Assembly (NCBI GenBank): GCA_938082375.1
Contig: CALKCJ010000005.1
Span: 1-64,000 of the forward strand
From: an uncultured Thermomicrobiaceae bacterium
GTDB lineage: Bacteria > Chloroflexota > Chloroflexia > Thermomicrobiales > Thermomicrobiaceae
Length of the DNA: 64,000 nt
Direction: 5' to 3'
Made by a program: the position numbers and the translations under genes. Of this stretch, positions 62,956-64,000 are shown piece after piece. The notes under the pieces are model-generated. The model did not search any database. It was not told where the DNA came from and was given only the letters and a program-made list of their open reading frames with translations. Positions within the stretch are counted from its first letter, which is position 1, and every line of letters begins with the position of its first letter.

Positions 62956-64000
62956 GTGTCCAGTATGTTCGCGACGCACCATCAGGTGCTCGCCTGCGCG
63001 ATCGCGACGCGCACCCCGGTTCTCCTGTGGGGCCCACCGGGAATCGGGAAGACAGCGACGATCCGCTCGCTCGCCGAGGCGATGAAGCTGCCGCTGGAGG
63101 TCGTCATCGCGGCGATCCACGAGCCGGCCGACTTCAGTGGCCTGCCATCGCCGCAGGGTGACCGGGTACGCTATCTCCCGCCCGAATGGGCAGTTCGCCT
63201 GGCGAGCGCGGGACACGGGATCCTGTTCCTCGACGAGATCAGCACCGCGCCGCCCGCCGTGCAGGCAGCGCTGCTCCGGGTCGTGCTCGAGCGGCGTGTC
63301 GGCCAGCTCGCGCTGCCGAACGACGTGGTGGTGATCGCAGCAGCTAACCCGCCCGATGAGACGGCCGGGGGGTGGGAACTCGGCTCGCCGCTCGCCAACC
63401 GCTTCTGTCACCTGGACTGGCCGGTTTCCAGCGCCTCGGACTGGAGCACCGGCCTCACTACCGGCTGGGCGGCGCTTCACCTGCCAGCGGAACTCCAGGA
63501 GTGGCGCGGCACGTTACCAACAGCGCGGGGCCTCGTCGCCGGCTTCCTCGCCAGCGCGCCCCACCACCTGTTCAACCTGCCGGAGGATCCGGTACAGCGC
63601 GGCCGCGCCTGGCCGAGCCCGCGGACGTGGGAGATGGCAAGCCGAATGCTCGCTGCGGCGCTGGCGCTCGGGCCGTCGGAAGAACTCCTGGTGGCGGTTG
63701 TCGGCGCCTGCGTCGGGATGGGAGTCGCCTACGAGTTCGCTGCGTTGGTGAGCGGTGACCGGCTGCTCGACCCGTACGCAGTGCTCGCCGATCCCGAGTG
63801 CAGTCCCTTGCCCACTCGTCCGGACAAGCTGATCGCCCTGCTGATGGCGGTTGCGGCGGTGGCGAGCCAGGATCTTGACCAGTACTGGACGGCCGCCTGG
63901 ACGGTCATCGCGCGAGTGGCAGCCCAGCGGCGGGACATCGCCGCCGTGGCGGCCCGGCCACTCGCGCGCGTGTACCAGGAGCAACTCCGGCACGGGAAGC
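62956..64000 (+). CDS. MoxR-type AAA+ ATPase, runs off the window
   Basis: 348 codons without a stop before the edge. The GTG at 62956 follows AAGGAG; an ATG lies 9 bases later. Walker A is GPPGIGKTATIR (26-37), followed by HEPADFSGLP, Walker B ILFLDEIST (89-97) and a sensor region VVVIAAANPPDETAGG. The remainder is a helical lid and a longer alpha-rich tail. MoxR ATPases usually work with a von Willebrand factor A protein encoded next, which would lie beyond the window. Confidence 0.9.
   Translation, partial: MSSMFATHHQVLACAIATRTPVLLWGPPGIGKTATIRSLAEAMKLPLEVVIAAIHEPADFSGLPSPQGDRVRYLPPEWAVRLASAGHGILFLDEISTAPPAVQAALLRVVLERRVGQLALPNDVVVIAAANPPDETAGGWELGSPLANRFCHLDWPVSSASDWSTGLTTGWAALHLPAELQEWRGTLPTARGLVAGFLASAPHHLFNLPEDPVQRGRAWPSPRTWEMASRMLAAALALGPSEELLVAVVGACVGMGVAYEFAALVSGDRLLDPYAVLADPECSPLPTRPDKLIALLMAVAAVASQDLDQYWTAAWTVIARVAAQRRDIAAVAARPLARVYQEQLRHGK

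Overview
The window is a chromosome-like, gene-dense stretch of a G+C-rich bacterium. Nearly every gene has third-position G/C bias, and GTG and TTG starts are used freely. The two tRNA genes both read G-ending codons (tRNA-Pro CGG and tRNA-Gly CCC). No rRNA, CRISPR array, intact insertion sequence or prophage gene was seen. The mix points to a thermophilic Chloroflexota of the Thermomicrobia type: peptide ABC binding proteins with Thr/Pro linkers, an AfsR/SARP-like regulator, SelA, a zinc-type S18 protein, an ADP-glucose glycogen operon and a PgsA-plus-acyltransferase pair. This placement is inference from gene content, not a database match.

Layout. 0.1-6.9 kb: small protein, slipin plus NfeD protease, SbcC, then the divergent principal sigma factor. 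7-13.4 kb: CNNM/CorC-like membrane protein, aspartate carbamoyltransferase, site-2 protease, Hsp20 and accD-accA. 13.5-17.5 kb: glgC-glgA plus a GalT-like enzyme. 17.6-27.3 kb: PsiE-like protein, peptide ABC transporter (binding protein and two permeases, no ATPases), thrC-thrB, a second peptide-binding lipoprotein and a small membrane protein. 27.5-34.6 kb: rpsF-ssb-rpsR, a membrane-anchored rotamase, PH/DUF1648 and DUF3048 proteins, a CDP-alcohol phosphatidyltransferase and a lipid acyltransferase. 34.4-39.5 kb: rimO, a decayed ECF sigma locus, dgt-dnaG. 39.6-44.4 kb: panC followed by broken panB, a broken DUF2520 gene and a split AfsR/SARP regulator. 44.5-49.7 kb: selA, tRNA-Pro, S9 peptidase and a secreted protein. 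49.9-57.8 kb: DUF1028, glcDEF, EVE-domain protein, MarR regulator with a divergent membrane protein, and HIT. 57.8-64 kb: mutM, a threonine-synthase-like enzyme, M23 peptidase, tRNA-Gly, an MFS efflux pump and a MoxR-type AAA ATPase that runs off the edge.

The most unusual feature is the number of precisely readable lesions in two places. At 40.4-44.4 kb, a 10-bp deletion breaks panB, a nonsense codon breaks the DUF2520 gene, a deletion fuses DUF2520 in frame to the tail of the AfsR/SARP regulator, and a 61-bp insertion bounded by 28-bp direct repeats splits that regulator. At 35.8-36.6 kb an ECF sigma gene and its coupled partner survive only as frameshifted remnants. I found no obviously new multi-gene system. 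The best leads for unknown biology are the glycogen operon (GlgA with Gln in place of its usual donor-site Lys, next to a GalT-like enzyme), an unexplained structured stretch ending in a strong terminator-like hairpin (about 56.9-57.2 kb), a 209-bp tail-to-tail coding overlap between rimO and an acyltransferase, and several clean promoter/operator elements.
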